Source of the DNA: Pycnopodia helianthoides | Taxonomy: Eukaryota > Echinodermata > Asteroidea > Forcipulatida > Asteriidae | NCBI GenBank assembly: GCA_032158295.1 | Contig: CM063253.1 | Coordinates: forward strand, 8,277,001 to 8,341,000 | Direction: 5' to 3' | Length of the DNA: 64,000 nt | In this document: one piece after another, positions 1 to 11,080 of the stretch | Position numbering within the stretch: position 1 is the stretch's first letter | Layout of the letters: each line of letters opens with the position of its first letter | Notes under the pieces: model-generated | Database searches by the model: none | Told to the model about the DNA's origin: nothing | The model's input: only the letters and a program-made list of their open reading frames with translations | Position numbers and translations under genes: made by a program

Positions 1-2136
1 TTGATTTCCTGACAAGAAATGAAGGGTTGAGATATTCCACTGAGATGCCAATGTCCTCGGGGCGAGCAAAGACTCCGCTTTTCTCGAGCTCATCGAACTT
101 CTGTTGTAGTTCCAACAATTTATCGCGAGCATACTGGGGCAGGCGGCCTTTGCGCTGTGGGGGTTGCACAGGGCCCATGTTGACGACAGCCTCGAAGGGG
201 CCAGAGGCACCATTGTAACCTTTGTAATCAGGATCGAAGACTTCATCAAATTCGGCCATAAGAGATGAGAACAGTGCTCTGGTGTCCTTGGGCAGATTGT
301 GGTCGGGGTCCAAGCTGACGGAGTGTGAATGAAGTTGAGTGTTGTTAGGGCAGGCCTTCGGAGTGACATGAGAGGACACACTTCGTTGTGCCACATCGAG
401 TGACTGCGAAGGGGTAAAGACGCAGCGAATTTGACAGAAGTGTTCATTGCGCTTGAGAACACGAGGCTCAGCTGACGAGTTGGGGATGCGGATCTTGCCA
501 GCTACACTAGCAACGATGTCGGGGGGAGGCCAAAGCTGCGATGACTGAATGGGTCTGGCGCTGGTTGTATCAGTGCGGGGCTCCAGAACAAAAAGGTCAT
601 CCAGTTTGGATATGTCGTTGGGTAAGGTCAGCTCAATGAAGTCTCCTGGCCAAACCGTCGTGGAAGCAGAGGGTGCACGTAAAACATGGGCACGTCTTAT
701 GGCATTGCGTGACGATGGCTCCTTGGGCGAGCCATACGTAATGGAGGGAGATTAGTCGCTTGGCAGGGCGGATCGCAATGTCATTTACTGTCATGCATGG
801 GGTGCCTGCAAGGATGTCAACATCAAGATTATCAACAACCAAGCCCTCGAACATGAAGGTACGGTTGTCGCGAGTGAGTCTGAGTCGTGTTTCACCGGCA
901 ATGGTGAGGGGTGAAGATCCATCGGCCTGGTGAGCAGATTGGAAGCTCTCGGAAATATGGGCACCGAGGCGCTTGGCTGTGGATGCACGTATCATATTGC
1001 CAGTGGCGCCGCTATCAATGGTGACGCGGGTGGTATGGTGGCCGTAAAACATGTCCATGTAGGGGGATTGGCTGATTTGGACTCGGAATGCAGCAAGGGG
1101 CTCGACATGGGGAGTCGGGATGGAGGTGCATGTATCCCCTTCATGATCCGACCCACTTTCTGTAGATTGGTCATCAAATATGTCGGCAACCTGTTGGGCT
1201 CTTACAATGTACTTACGGTCATGTTCTGGTAAGTATGTACATTCGCTGAGGAAGTGTCGGGTGTCACTGCGGCCGACTTGCTTGCAGAGAGGGCACGTCT
1301 TTTGGAAACGAGCAGGACGAGGCTTTGGTTTGGGAGGGAACCGGGTGCTGTGAGCAGAGGTAAAAGACGCAGCACGGGGTGTCTTCGGTGGGCGTGTGGT
1401 AAAGGCTTGCATCGCCTTAGCATCGTCTCTGTTATGCACTTCATCTAGTAGTGAGTCCAAGGCCTGGGAAATTTCCGGTTTGATTGAAGCTAAAGTGCGT
1501 CAGCGTAATTCAGTACCGTACCGCTGTTTCACAAATTTCGTCAGGCTGGTGTGTATCAGGCGAAGCCAGGTAAGGATAACGAAATTCTCAAGGGAAGGTG
1601 AAAGCTCTTCATCTTCAGTGACCTCTTCCCCATGGTGGGAGATTCCACCGTTGCACTGGAGCAAATTATCCTCAACAAATGCCATGAGGCGCTGATATAA
1701 GTCCTCTGGGCATTCATCCTGTTTGAGGTGGATTTCAGCAAAGTCAAGTAAGTGTGCACCGGTAGACTGGAAGCCATAATGGAGGCGGATCACTTGCCAA
1801 ATGCTTGAGACGAATGTTGAAGATTTGATAATGGTATTACGTGAGATAACAGGGCAGTAATTAGCGATCTGTCCCAGCATAAGCTCAAGCATATTGACTT
1901 TTTGCTGAGCTGTTTTACGTAGGGGCAAGGGGACGTCATCATCATCATCATTGAAGCCACGGAGGGGAGAAGTTTTAGACTTTTTCTCCCACTGTGAGCC
2001 ATCAACCAGAAATGTAGCAAAATTCGGGTCAAGGGAGAGGGTGTAATTGCAAGTTCTGACGCCAATTTTCGAAAGAGTTTACAGTTTCTATTTTGCTCAA
2101 GCTCCACTGTTTCGGTGCGCGGTGTGTGGTCGCCAT
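1..2136 (-). pseudogene. LTR retrotransposon gag-pol fragment (gag, protease, start of RT), decayed
   Basis: Reading leftwards, a gag-like region starts at an ATG at 2134-2136 and runs to about 1460. It ends in a basic stretch and a zinc-knuckle-like C-X2-C-X9-H-X4-C (CPLCKQVG...H...C) near 1230-1300. A retropepsin follows, with the active-site motif DSGATGNM near 1000-1020 and a second conserved block ILAGTPCM near 790-815. Beyond about 735 the frame changes and leads into the start of a reverse transcriptase (LNPSFLVRK at 1-30), which is cut by the window edge. Breaks seen: a 1-base frameshift near 2048, an in-frame TGA near 1494, and a frameshift near 739. The fragment is therefore not a functional gene. 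The protease-RT order and a tRNA-primed leader fit a Ty3/gypsy-like element; the clade assignment is inference. Confidence 0.8.
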
Positions 2137-2205
2137 GTTACGGCGAGAAAAATCTCAAGTGGACGCAAAACGTATGGTACGATCAGTCAAATGTCAACTG
2201 CACTG

Positions 2206-3518
2206 TAGACCCAGTAACTGGGGCGCTGTACTCCTTTTTCAAAATTTTGACATTTTCTGTCGTACTAGCGCCCCAGCGAAAGCTACCAAAAATATGGGGA
2301 AGTGCAATATTTTCGTAAAAAATCAGAGATGTCACACCAAAAATGCCCCAGAATGACGGAAATACCCAACGAATTACCTTCAAAACTGCCAACTGGCCTC
2401 TCCATATGTTTAAGATGTAACACCAGGCATGAAATTGTACTCGCGGAAATTTGTCCGGCTAAAAAATGATGATTTTTGAGACATTCCCGGTTTCCGTTGA
2501 TCATGTCCAGCCATCGTTTTCATGGCTACCCTGCGGGGGTCCTACTAAAAGCCGACAACACGCCGACAACAAGTCCAGAGTGCCGACAACACGCCGACAA
2601 CAAGTTTCAGATACCTTAAAACCAGCAAATAAACCAAGGATTTATTAGAAATATGTGTACTATGTAATATTAACAAAAATGCAATGGCATAACTTCACGA
2701 AAAGTCCGAATTTTTAACCAGAAAAAAACACGAAAATACACGGAGTGCGGTCGGACGCCATCTTGGCCTAAAAACCGTGTTTTGACCATTCCATTATGAT
2801 ACCGGTAAGATGTATTTAGCGCTTACAAAACAACAGAGGGCGGGCGTCATCCCACGGCTTATTATTGCTATTGGCATAATAATTACTAGGCCATCACTAC
2901 ACCCCCGGATGTGTTACCCCCGTATCATAATGGAAAGGTCGAAACACGGTTTTTAGGCCAAGATGGCGTCCGACCGCACTCCGTGTATTTTCGTGTTTTT
3001 TTCTGGTTAAACATTCGGACTTTTCGTGAAGTTATGCCATTGCATTTTTGTTAATATTACATAGTACACATATTTCTAACAAATCCTTGGTTTATTTGCT
3101 GGTTTTAAGGTATCTGAAACTTGTTGTTGGCGTGTTGTCGGCACTCTGGACTTGTTGTCGGCGTGTTGTCGGCTTTTAGTAGGACCCCCGCAGGGTAGCC
3201 ATGAAAACGATGGCTGGACATGATCAACGGAAACCGGGAATGTCTCAAAAATCATCATTTTTTAGCCGGACAAATTTCCGCGAGTACAATTTCATGCCTG
3301 GTGTTACATCTTAAACATATGGAGAGGCCAGTTGGCAGTTTTGAAGGTAATTCGTTGGGTATTTCCGTCATTCTGGGGCATTTTTGGTGTGACATCTCTG
3401 ATTTTTTATGAAAATATTGCACTTCCCCATATTTTTGGTAGCTTTCGCTGGGGCGCTAGTACGACAGAAAATGTCAAAATTTTGAAAAAGGAGTACAGCG
3501 CCCCAGTTACTGGGTCTA
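2206..3518. mobile_element. Foldback-type element: 597-bp inverted arms, 119-bp loop
   Basis: The arms at 2206-2802 and 2922-3518 are reverse complements across their whole length with no net indel: every matched pair of positions sums to 5724. Only a handful of substitutions separate them. The loop is 2803-2921. The flanks carry the 9-bp direct repeat ACTGCACTG at 2197-2205 and 3519-3527, read as a target-site duplication. The element interrupts the leader of the LTR retrotransposon about 70 bp upstream of the gag ATG. There is no coding capacity beyond short mirror-image frames, so it is non-autonomous. A 9-bp duplication is known for Mutator-like and foldback elements; assignment to either is inference. 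Confidence 0.88.
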
Positions 3519-3640
3519 ACTGCACTGCTGCTCACCTGTATCGGGAAAGACCACGTTGTGTTGAACCGGAGATCCGTTGGACCGGCGTTGAGAAAACTGC
3601 ACTTTCTTTCACCTTTAGAGAAGCGAGGGACGTTTCAGAA

Positions 3641-3651
3641 CGCTGCCACCA
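3641..3651 (-). other. Primer-binding site of the LTR element (tRNA-Leu type)
   Basis: On the minus strand this reads TGGTGGCAGCG, which is complementary to the 3' end of the common animal tRNA-Leu(AAG) including CCA (CGCTGCCACCA). It lies on the 5' side of gag, as expected for minus-strand priming. The tRNA identity is from memory. Confidence 0.55.
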
Positions 3652-3813
3652 CGCCAAGGTAAGGAGATGGACGCAACAACACAAGGTAGCCACAGCAGAA
3701 TACCAATTAGAATGCTTATACAAAAGGACTTTATTATTAGTAACGGAGTAAAACGCAGCTACAAAGATGGCGACGTAAACAAAGATTAGCTAACACAAGA
3801 GGGCGCTATAACA
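3652..3813 (-). repeat. Candidate 5' LTR of the retrotransposon
   Basis: On the minus strand the segment begins TGTTATAGCGCCC at 3813, contains AATAAA around 3727-3733, and ends directly at the primer-binding site. It is about 160 bp, which is short for an LTR. A canonical CA at the 3' end is not obvious, and the partner LTR lies outside the window, so the boundaries are tentative. Confidence 0.4.
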
Positions 3814-3814
3814 A

Positions 3815-6300
3815 CTACTGGCGTAGTTCACAGTCTAAAGCTACATATTATGTACTTCTGCTGGTATTTTGGGTCAAGTAGGCCTACGTGTAGTTCATAG
3901 TCTAAAGCTACTTCTGTTGTTCTTTTCTTTTGGGTCAAGTCGTTTAGTTCACAGTCTAAAGCTAACTCTGTTGGTCTTTTGGGTCAAGTACATGTAGTTC
4001 ACAGTCTAAAGCTACTTCTAGTGGTCTTTTGGGTCAAGTACATGCAGTTCACTGTCTAAAGCTAACTCTGTTGGTCTTTTGGGTCAAGTACATGTAGTTC
4101 ACAGTCTAAAGCTAACTGTTGGTCTTTTGGGTCAAGTACATGTAGTTCACTGTCTAAAGCTACTTCTGTTGGTCTTTTGGGTCAAGTACATGTAGTTCAC
4201 AGTCTAAAGCTACTTCTGTTGGTCTTTTGGGTCAAAATACTAGCACATGTAGTTCACTGTCTAAAGCTACTTCTGTTGGTCTTTTGGGTCAAGTACATGT
4301 AGTTCACAGTCTAAAGCTACTTCTGTTGGTCTTTTGGGTCAAAATACTAGTACATGTAGTTCACTGTCTAAAGCTACTTCTGTTGGTCTTTTGGGTCAAG
4401 TACATGTAGTTCACAGTCTAAAGCTACTTCTGTTGGTTTTTGGGGTCAAAATACTAGTACATGTAGTTCACTGTCTAAAGCTACTTCTGTTAGTTTTTGG
4501 GTCAAGTACATGTAGTTCACAGTCTAAAGCTAACTCTGTTGGTCTTTTGGGTCAAGTACATGTAGTTCACAGTATTAAGTTAACTTTGTCTGTCTTGTGG
4601 GTCAATTCATGTAGTTCACAGTCTTAAGGCAACTTTGTTGTTCTTTTGGGTCAAGTACATGTAGTTCACAGTCTAAAGCAAACTCTTTTGGTCTTTTGGA
4701 TTGAAGTACATGTAGTTCATAGTCTTAAGCTTACCTAGTTGGTCTTTTGGGTCAAGTTTATGTAGTTCATAGACTTAAGCTCATTCTGTTGCTCTTTTGG
4801 ATAAAACACTTAGTTTTCAGTCTAAAGCTACCGGTATTAACTGTTGACGTCTTTTGATCAAGTACGCTGTAGTTAAAGCTAACTCAGTTGGTCTTCTGAT
4901 TAAGTAGGCCTACATATACATTACACAGTGTAAATTTAAGCTAATTCTGTTGACGTCTTTTGGATCAAGTACGCTTTAGTTTACTGTGTAAAGCTAACTC
5001 ACTTGTTCTTCTGGATTAAGTACCCTACATGTACACAGTGTAAAGCTAATTCTGTTGACATCTTTTGGATCAAGTTCAATGTAGTTCAAAGTCTAAAGCT
5101 ACTTGCTGTTGACGTCTTTTGGATCAAGTATGATGTAGTTTACTGTGTAAAGCTAACTGTACATACCGGGTACATGTACACAGTGTAAAGCTAATTCTGT
5201 TGACGTCTTTTGGATCAAGTACGCTGTAGTTTACTGTGTAAAGCTAACTCATTTGGTCTTCTGGATTAAGTAATGTACACAGTGTAAAGCTAATTCTGTT
5301 GACATCTTTTGGATCAAAGTCAATGAAGTTCAAAGTCTAAAGCTACTTGCTGTTTACATCTTTTGGATCAAAATGATGTACATGTACATGTAGTTTACAG
5401 TCTAAGGCTTACTCTGTTGATCTTTTGGACCAAGTACATGTCGTTCACAGTGTAAAGCTAACTTCTGTTGGTCTTTTTGATGAAGTACATATAGTTCACA
5501 GTCTATTAAGCTTCTTCTGTTGGTCTTTTAAGTCAAGTACATGTAGTTCACAGTCTTAAAGCAACTCTGTTGTTCTTTTGGGTCAAGTACATGAGTTCAC
5601 AGACTAAAGCTACTGCTGTTGGTCTTTTGGGTCAAGTAATGTATGTAGTTCACAGTCTTAAAGCAACTCGTTGTCTTTGGTCAAGTATATGTAGTTCACA
5701 GTCTTAAAGCAACTCTGTTGTTCTTTAGGGTCAAGTACATGTAGTTCAGTCTTAAGCTACTTCTGTTGGTCTTTTTGATGAAGTACATGTAGTTCACAGT
5801 TTATTAAGCTACTTCTGTTGGTCTTTTGGGTCAAGTACATGTAGTTCACAGTCTTAAGCATAACTCTGTTGGTCTTTTGGGTCAATTCATGTAGTTCACA
5901 GTCTTAAGGCAACTTTGTTGTTCTTTTGGGTCAAGTACATGTAGTTCACAGTCTAAAGCAAACTCTTTTGGTCTTTTGGATTGAAGTACATGTAGTTCAT
6001 AGTCTTAAGCTTACCTAGTTGGTCTTTTGGGTCAATAACATGTAGTTCACAGTATTAAGCTAACTCTGTTGGTCTTTTGGGTAAAGTACATGTAGTTCAC
6101 AGTCTTCACAGTGGATCAACCACATCGTTTGCAGTCTAAAGCTACTTGCTGTTGACGTCTTTTGGGTCAAGTTCAATGTAGTTTCCTGTGTAAAGCTAAC
6201 TCAGTTGTTCTTTTGGATTAAGTACATGTACTTGTACATGTTCACAGTGTAAAGCTAATTCTGTTGTGGTCTATTGGGTCATGGTGTAGTTCACAGTAGA
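3815..6300. repeat. Minisatellite, ~50-bp unit, about 2.5 kb
   Basis: About 48 imperfect tandem copies of a 50-bp unit. Conserved pieces are GTAGTTCACAGTCTAAAGCT, TTCTGTTGGTCTTTTGGGTC and AAGTACAT. Some units are extended to about 60 bp by AAAATACTAGT. Copies are most regular at 3950-4560 and again at 5500-6100; a diverged sub-family with GTTGACGTCTTTTGGATC fills 4840-5400. A block near 4600-4740 is nearly repeated at 5880-6020, which suggests a later higher-order duplication. Short open frames here are by-products of the repeat. Confidence 0.93.
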
Positions 6301-7830
6301 ATGTGTTCTTGATTGAAGTATTTCTGAGCCAATTTCTCCTGTAAAGATTGTACCACAAAGTCCTTGTAAGTGTGATAAAAATCTTGACGGTGTTGGCCGG
6401 AATGTGGTGTGTATGCAAGTCGATCAAGCTGTTCAGTAATAAACAAAAAAATTCCTTTGGGAAAGATCAATAGATGCTTGTCAATAACTTTATTCTTTAT
6501 CACAATTTGTTTGTTTAGTAAACAATGGCAAATATTTTAAGCCACATAACCCCCAATTGAACCAAATAGTGTACAAATTGGTATCCAACAGCGATAGATA
6601 AAACAAAACAAGTTACTTGTGAGCCTCTCAAAGCAAAGAAAGATGAAATCGGTACGTTTTTAATAGTGTAAAATTTTAATACAAAATAAAACCAAATCAC
6701 ACAATTATTTTTTACAAAATTACAGACATAAATCGTTAACTACTGTGTTTCTTGACTCTCCCTCACTCTGAATCAATAATTGATGCAAAAAAAAAGACTA
6801 ATCCATGGAAATGACTACTTAACCCTAGTTCAATAAGCCAGTTTAGTTAGCCTTTACGAGATGACTGGTTTAAAAAGATACGCTAAACTTGCTGTGATTC
6901 CGAACAGAGCAGACATCTTGAGAGCTACATGTACTATAACATGCTATACAGAAATCTTCACCCATCAACTCTACTGACGGTGCCTTCACAATATCTCCAT
7001 GGATGAGGCATTTTTTACTTATTAAATTACTTGCATTGTAATTGCAGCATTCTACTTCCATCGTCTATTAGGTGCAGTATCAGCTGTTTTACACTACACT
7101 TTACAAAAGTGAAGATCACAACTAAATAGCATACCTGATCCGTTCAAGCCATTTTACGCTCATGTACTAACCCCCGCCTCCTCTCAACAGTAGCATAGTT
7201 CTAAGAGTTTTGTTGTGATACCTTAACATCAATTATTTCCAGCATTTGAGCTGCTTCACACGTTTGTCAAGTGGTCTAACTCGGAAATTGTGAAATAGCA
7301 GTGAAGATTTTATGAGAACTGCTGAAAGATACCCAACACAAACTAGAAAGTAAGAAAAAATGTTACAATGGCGACATGTCGCATCTAAAAAAAGCACGAC
7401 ATCCGATGAGGTTCAGGAATAATTGTCTATAGAAGCTGAGGTATATCCAGGGTGAGCAATGCAGCTAAAGATCTAGATAACAAACCCGATATTCTCAAAG
7501 TACAAACAATTTACGAAATCCATTATCAAATTTGTCTTAGTTAAAAAAAAAAAAAGGTTAATACTGCATCCCTTCAAATCATCTCCAACACGTAGCATAC
7601 GATGATTCCAACGCAAAAATTATACAAGTGCCCACATTCTTCGTCTCTGAACAAGAACCATCGAAACATCAACAAAAACCAGTACAAATTAGAAGTATCC
7701 TTGACTATCTTATCACAAATCGATTGCGGTTACTAAAAAACAAAAATCCTGTAGTATATATCAAAGTTGTTTCCAAGTCTCCGAGATAGCTCGGACCCTA
7801 TAATCTGTTTCGGGGAAATGCTTTAAATAC
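6301..7830. other. 3' flank of the lipoprotein gene, no gene seen
   Basis: AT-rich single-copy-looking DNA downstream of the stop codon of the minus-strand gene. Part of it must be 3' UTR. I see no AATAAA (minus strand) close to the stop. The nearest are ATTAAA near 6674 and AATAAA at 6489-6494, so the polyadenylation site is not assigned. Confidence 0.5.
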
Positions 7831-10800
7831 CTAAAGGGGAAGTGCCTTAGGGGTTTTGTTAACTGGCACCTCTGCGTTTTGTTCGTTAATGTAATCAAGC
7901 ACCGTCTGTAGACCTAGCCTGCTGTAGTAGTCGGCCTCGGCAAATGTGCGTTGCATTTCCTGTAGAAAACAAGATGTCGAAAGAGGACATTTTATTTGAA
8001 GGACAAATAAAGGGTGATTCCTTGCAGTGTTAAGCAGGAACTTTCGAGTCATATTCGAGAAAACCTGAAAACATTTCGATCTGTACTCTCTGACTGTCTT
8101 CAGGAGAATGCTGGACTATGTTGCTGTATGTTTGCTTAAATGCTTTGGATGAAGCATTGCTTACATGAAGGCTTAGCTCGAGCAAGTTAACACACAAGTT
8201 TCTAAAAAAGAAATAAGAGTATATCATTTTGACCTTTTCCCGAGGACTTGACAATAACCTTAATGAATTGAATAAAAATATATGATGGGTTACTTTACTT
8301 CGAGCAAATAATAAACCACAAGGGAAAATATTTTCAATTTGGGTATGATCCCTGGCTAGTATATATGGCAGCTCCAGGTTGACTGGAACCCCAAACAAAT
8401 GTCTGACAAAATAGGGAGACCGCCAACATTAGGGCTAGAGCGCTCAGTTGGTAGAGTGCAGGCACGTTAATCTGGAGGTTGCAGGTTCAGATACTGCCAT
8501 AGTTCATTTGTCTTTGTTCACTCGAAAATTATATATTCTGAGCGATCACGTGTCGTGGCCGAGCAGATAAGAACACCGGACTCAAACTCTGGTGTTTCTG
8601 ATCAGCAGAGTGTGGGTTCAAGTCCTTGTCATGACACTTGTGTCCTTAAGCATGACACTTAACCATTATTGCTGCGTCCTTCGGATGGGACGTAAAGCCG
8701 AAGGTCCTGTGTGTTGTGTAATGCACCTAAAAGAACCCAGTGTATTTATCGTAAAGAGAAGGGGTTTGCCCCAGTGTTCCTGGTTGGATTGGCTGCATAT
8801 TGCGCCACAGCACCTTGTAAACCATTACCTTGCAGGACAAAATACTGAGCGCTTTGAAACACCCATTGGGATGTGATGAAGTGCGATATAAAGAACCAAG
8901 TATTATTATCACAAGTGAAGATACTTACGAAATACCAATTGGGACCAGAGGCGATGTCGCAGGACTCGCACACGCTCCTGCCCACTCCGTCATTGTACGC
9001 CTTGCAGCTGCATATCTGGCATTCCTCGATCTCGGTGTGCTCAACCATCCTCTGCGTCAGCACGTCCACGAATTTCTTTTCGGAGATCTTGGAGGAGTCG
9101 AACACGGCACCGCCGGTCTCGAACGCCAAGAGGGCGCACTGGTTGACGGGCTCGTTGATCAGTTTGCGGATCGTCTTGTCACCGAACAGGGTGCCGCTGT
9201 TCAGGGCCTTGTTGGTGAACACTGTGCGGTTGTCAATACCTGATGATAAAAATACCAGATGAGAATATAATAACAATAATAGGCATTTGTAATGCGCCAA
9301 ATCAATCTAAATAGATGTTCAAGGCGCAGAGAAGCAGACAATGTTAACAAAAACAATACAATCGTATCCAGTGAAAAGAAAGCAAAACAACAATTGGGGA
9401 AAACATACAATGGAAAACAACAGAGCTAAGAACTATAGAAATACATCTTGAAAAGGGGAGTTTTTAAGAGTAACTTTGCACAAAGAACGACAGAAGGGGG
9501 AGTGTGAATGATTTTTTTTGCTTACCATAAATGACTTGATTCTTAGGTGAGTTGTTCTTTGCACGGGTTGGCACAAGCTGCAGATCAGCCTTCATCAGCA
9601 TGTTGAACTGGATGCCTTGTCTCATCAACATACTGGATACATCAGCATAGGTCTTCTCCTGTTAGATGGGCAGAAAAGGTAGCGTGTTAGTTTAAGTTGA
9701 GTGTTTCGCAGTGTGTTCAAGTGTATTGTATTGTGGCCAAGCGGTAATTGAGCATCAACTCTTCATACTATCTGCTCAAGCCTAAAAAATAAGCTAAGCA
9801 CTGTGTGTGTTCAAATGTATTGTATCATGGCCAACAATAATTGAGCATCAAACTCTTCATGCTCTGGGCCGCATTTTATGGATCTGCTGTGTCACATGTA
9901 CCCTTCGTGACTGGTATCCTGCTTATTTCTGCTAAGCAGGTAATTGTTAGACAATATTTTCTACTTATGCAGCTCTTTAAGGACTAAACACGATAATCTC
10001 ACCATGTGATACATGCGCTGGCAGTCAGAGCAGGACAGCAGGATGATGTTCTTGGCGACTCCGGCACGGAACGGATAGTTGGCGGCGGCTAGGATGGCAT
10101 CGAAGGTGTTGTTGTTTCCATCTTTGGCGAACTCCAACGCGGCCAATCCTTGCATGCGTAGAGGGCGCTTCTCATTGAAGATGGCGCCGTCGATCGTTTG
10201 GATGTGAGGAAGATCACGCACTCCTTCACCGCCGAACCCGACGAGGCCGAAGCGATTGTCTGTGAACTCTGTTGGGGAAAAATTAAATTTTTGAAGATTA
10301 TTATTTCACTCCCCACACAAAATTACTCAAGCAGAGTACATGCTGTTACACACGCATCAATCCATACAACCGCACACAGCTCTGTGTTGCATACACTCTG
10401 TGGACATTCCTTTGTTCAGTGCACTTAAGAAAACTCATTATTCTTCATCACTGTAAAAAACCACTGTGTGGACATGTGTAAGTCCACATAGTTCTTTCAA
10501 GTCTCTGCATTGTGTGGACCTCTTTTGTTCTCTGGTCCATTCTTGGTACCCGACAAAACGTAACGTCACGTCAGTACAACAACATGGTATCTCGATTTTG
10601 CAACAGTGTCATATCTCAAACGAAAACGCTTAAAGACCATGCAAAATTTGTTTACACAAAGAGAGAGACCTTGTCTATTCCAGGGCCTTTGTGGCAGGCA
10701 TGATTTCACCCATATTTCACTCAGCTTTCACCCAGAATCCTTTGCACGCCATTCACGCACATTGGGACTTGCATATGGGCTGCTTTACCAGTTTGTTGTA

Positions 10801-11080
10801 AAGTCAGTTATTGGAAACGCGATGATTAAAATGAATGTACCCTTTTGAAAAAAAAAAAAAAAAAAAAAAACCCTGAATTCTCCCTTAAACTTACGGCGGA
10901 CGTTCTTGAGTTCAGTGTCGTACATGTCGATGATGTCGCCGATCTTCTCCACCATGTCTCTGTTGCATTCTTTCTCCTCGACGATCAGGATCACGTCGGC
11001 CGATTTGAGTGTCTGTTCATCCTCGGTGAAAACTCTTATCTCATCCTGGGTGTACTCGCCAAGAGGGGAGTCACAAACCA
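7831..11080 (-). CDS. Lipoprotein gene exons 39-43: degenerate VWA-like domain and C-terminus
   Basis: Coding exons: 39, 10895-11080; 40, 10003-10268; 41, 9526-9658; 42, 8929-9239; 43, 7831-7959 (stop TAG). They cover residues about 3193-3533. Exon 39 has DVILIVEEKEC at the place of the first VWA strand. Exon 40 has RFGLVGFGGEGV, then FDAILAAANYPF and NIILLSCSDC, which match the later strands and helix of a VWA (Rossmann-like) fold. The metal-ion motif DxSxS is absent. Exon 42 adds a cysteine cluster (CQICSCKAY, CESCDIAS). Exon 43 encodes a short helical tail ending KTPKALPL. I know of no such tail in insect apolipophorin, so the fold call is moderate. Confidence 0.72.

Noticed and set aside
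4227..5188. Frames with repeated LKLLLLVFWVK peptides
   Set aside because: Translation of the 50-bp minisatellite.
8434..8520. Possible tRNA genes here and at 30,617, 43,400, 44,815, 45,120 and 49,260
   Set aside because: They have A- and B-box-like segments but no intact cloverleaf, and they are embedded in longer shared repeat bodies, so they are tRNA-derived SINEs.
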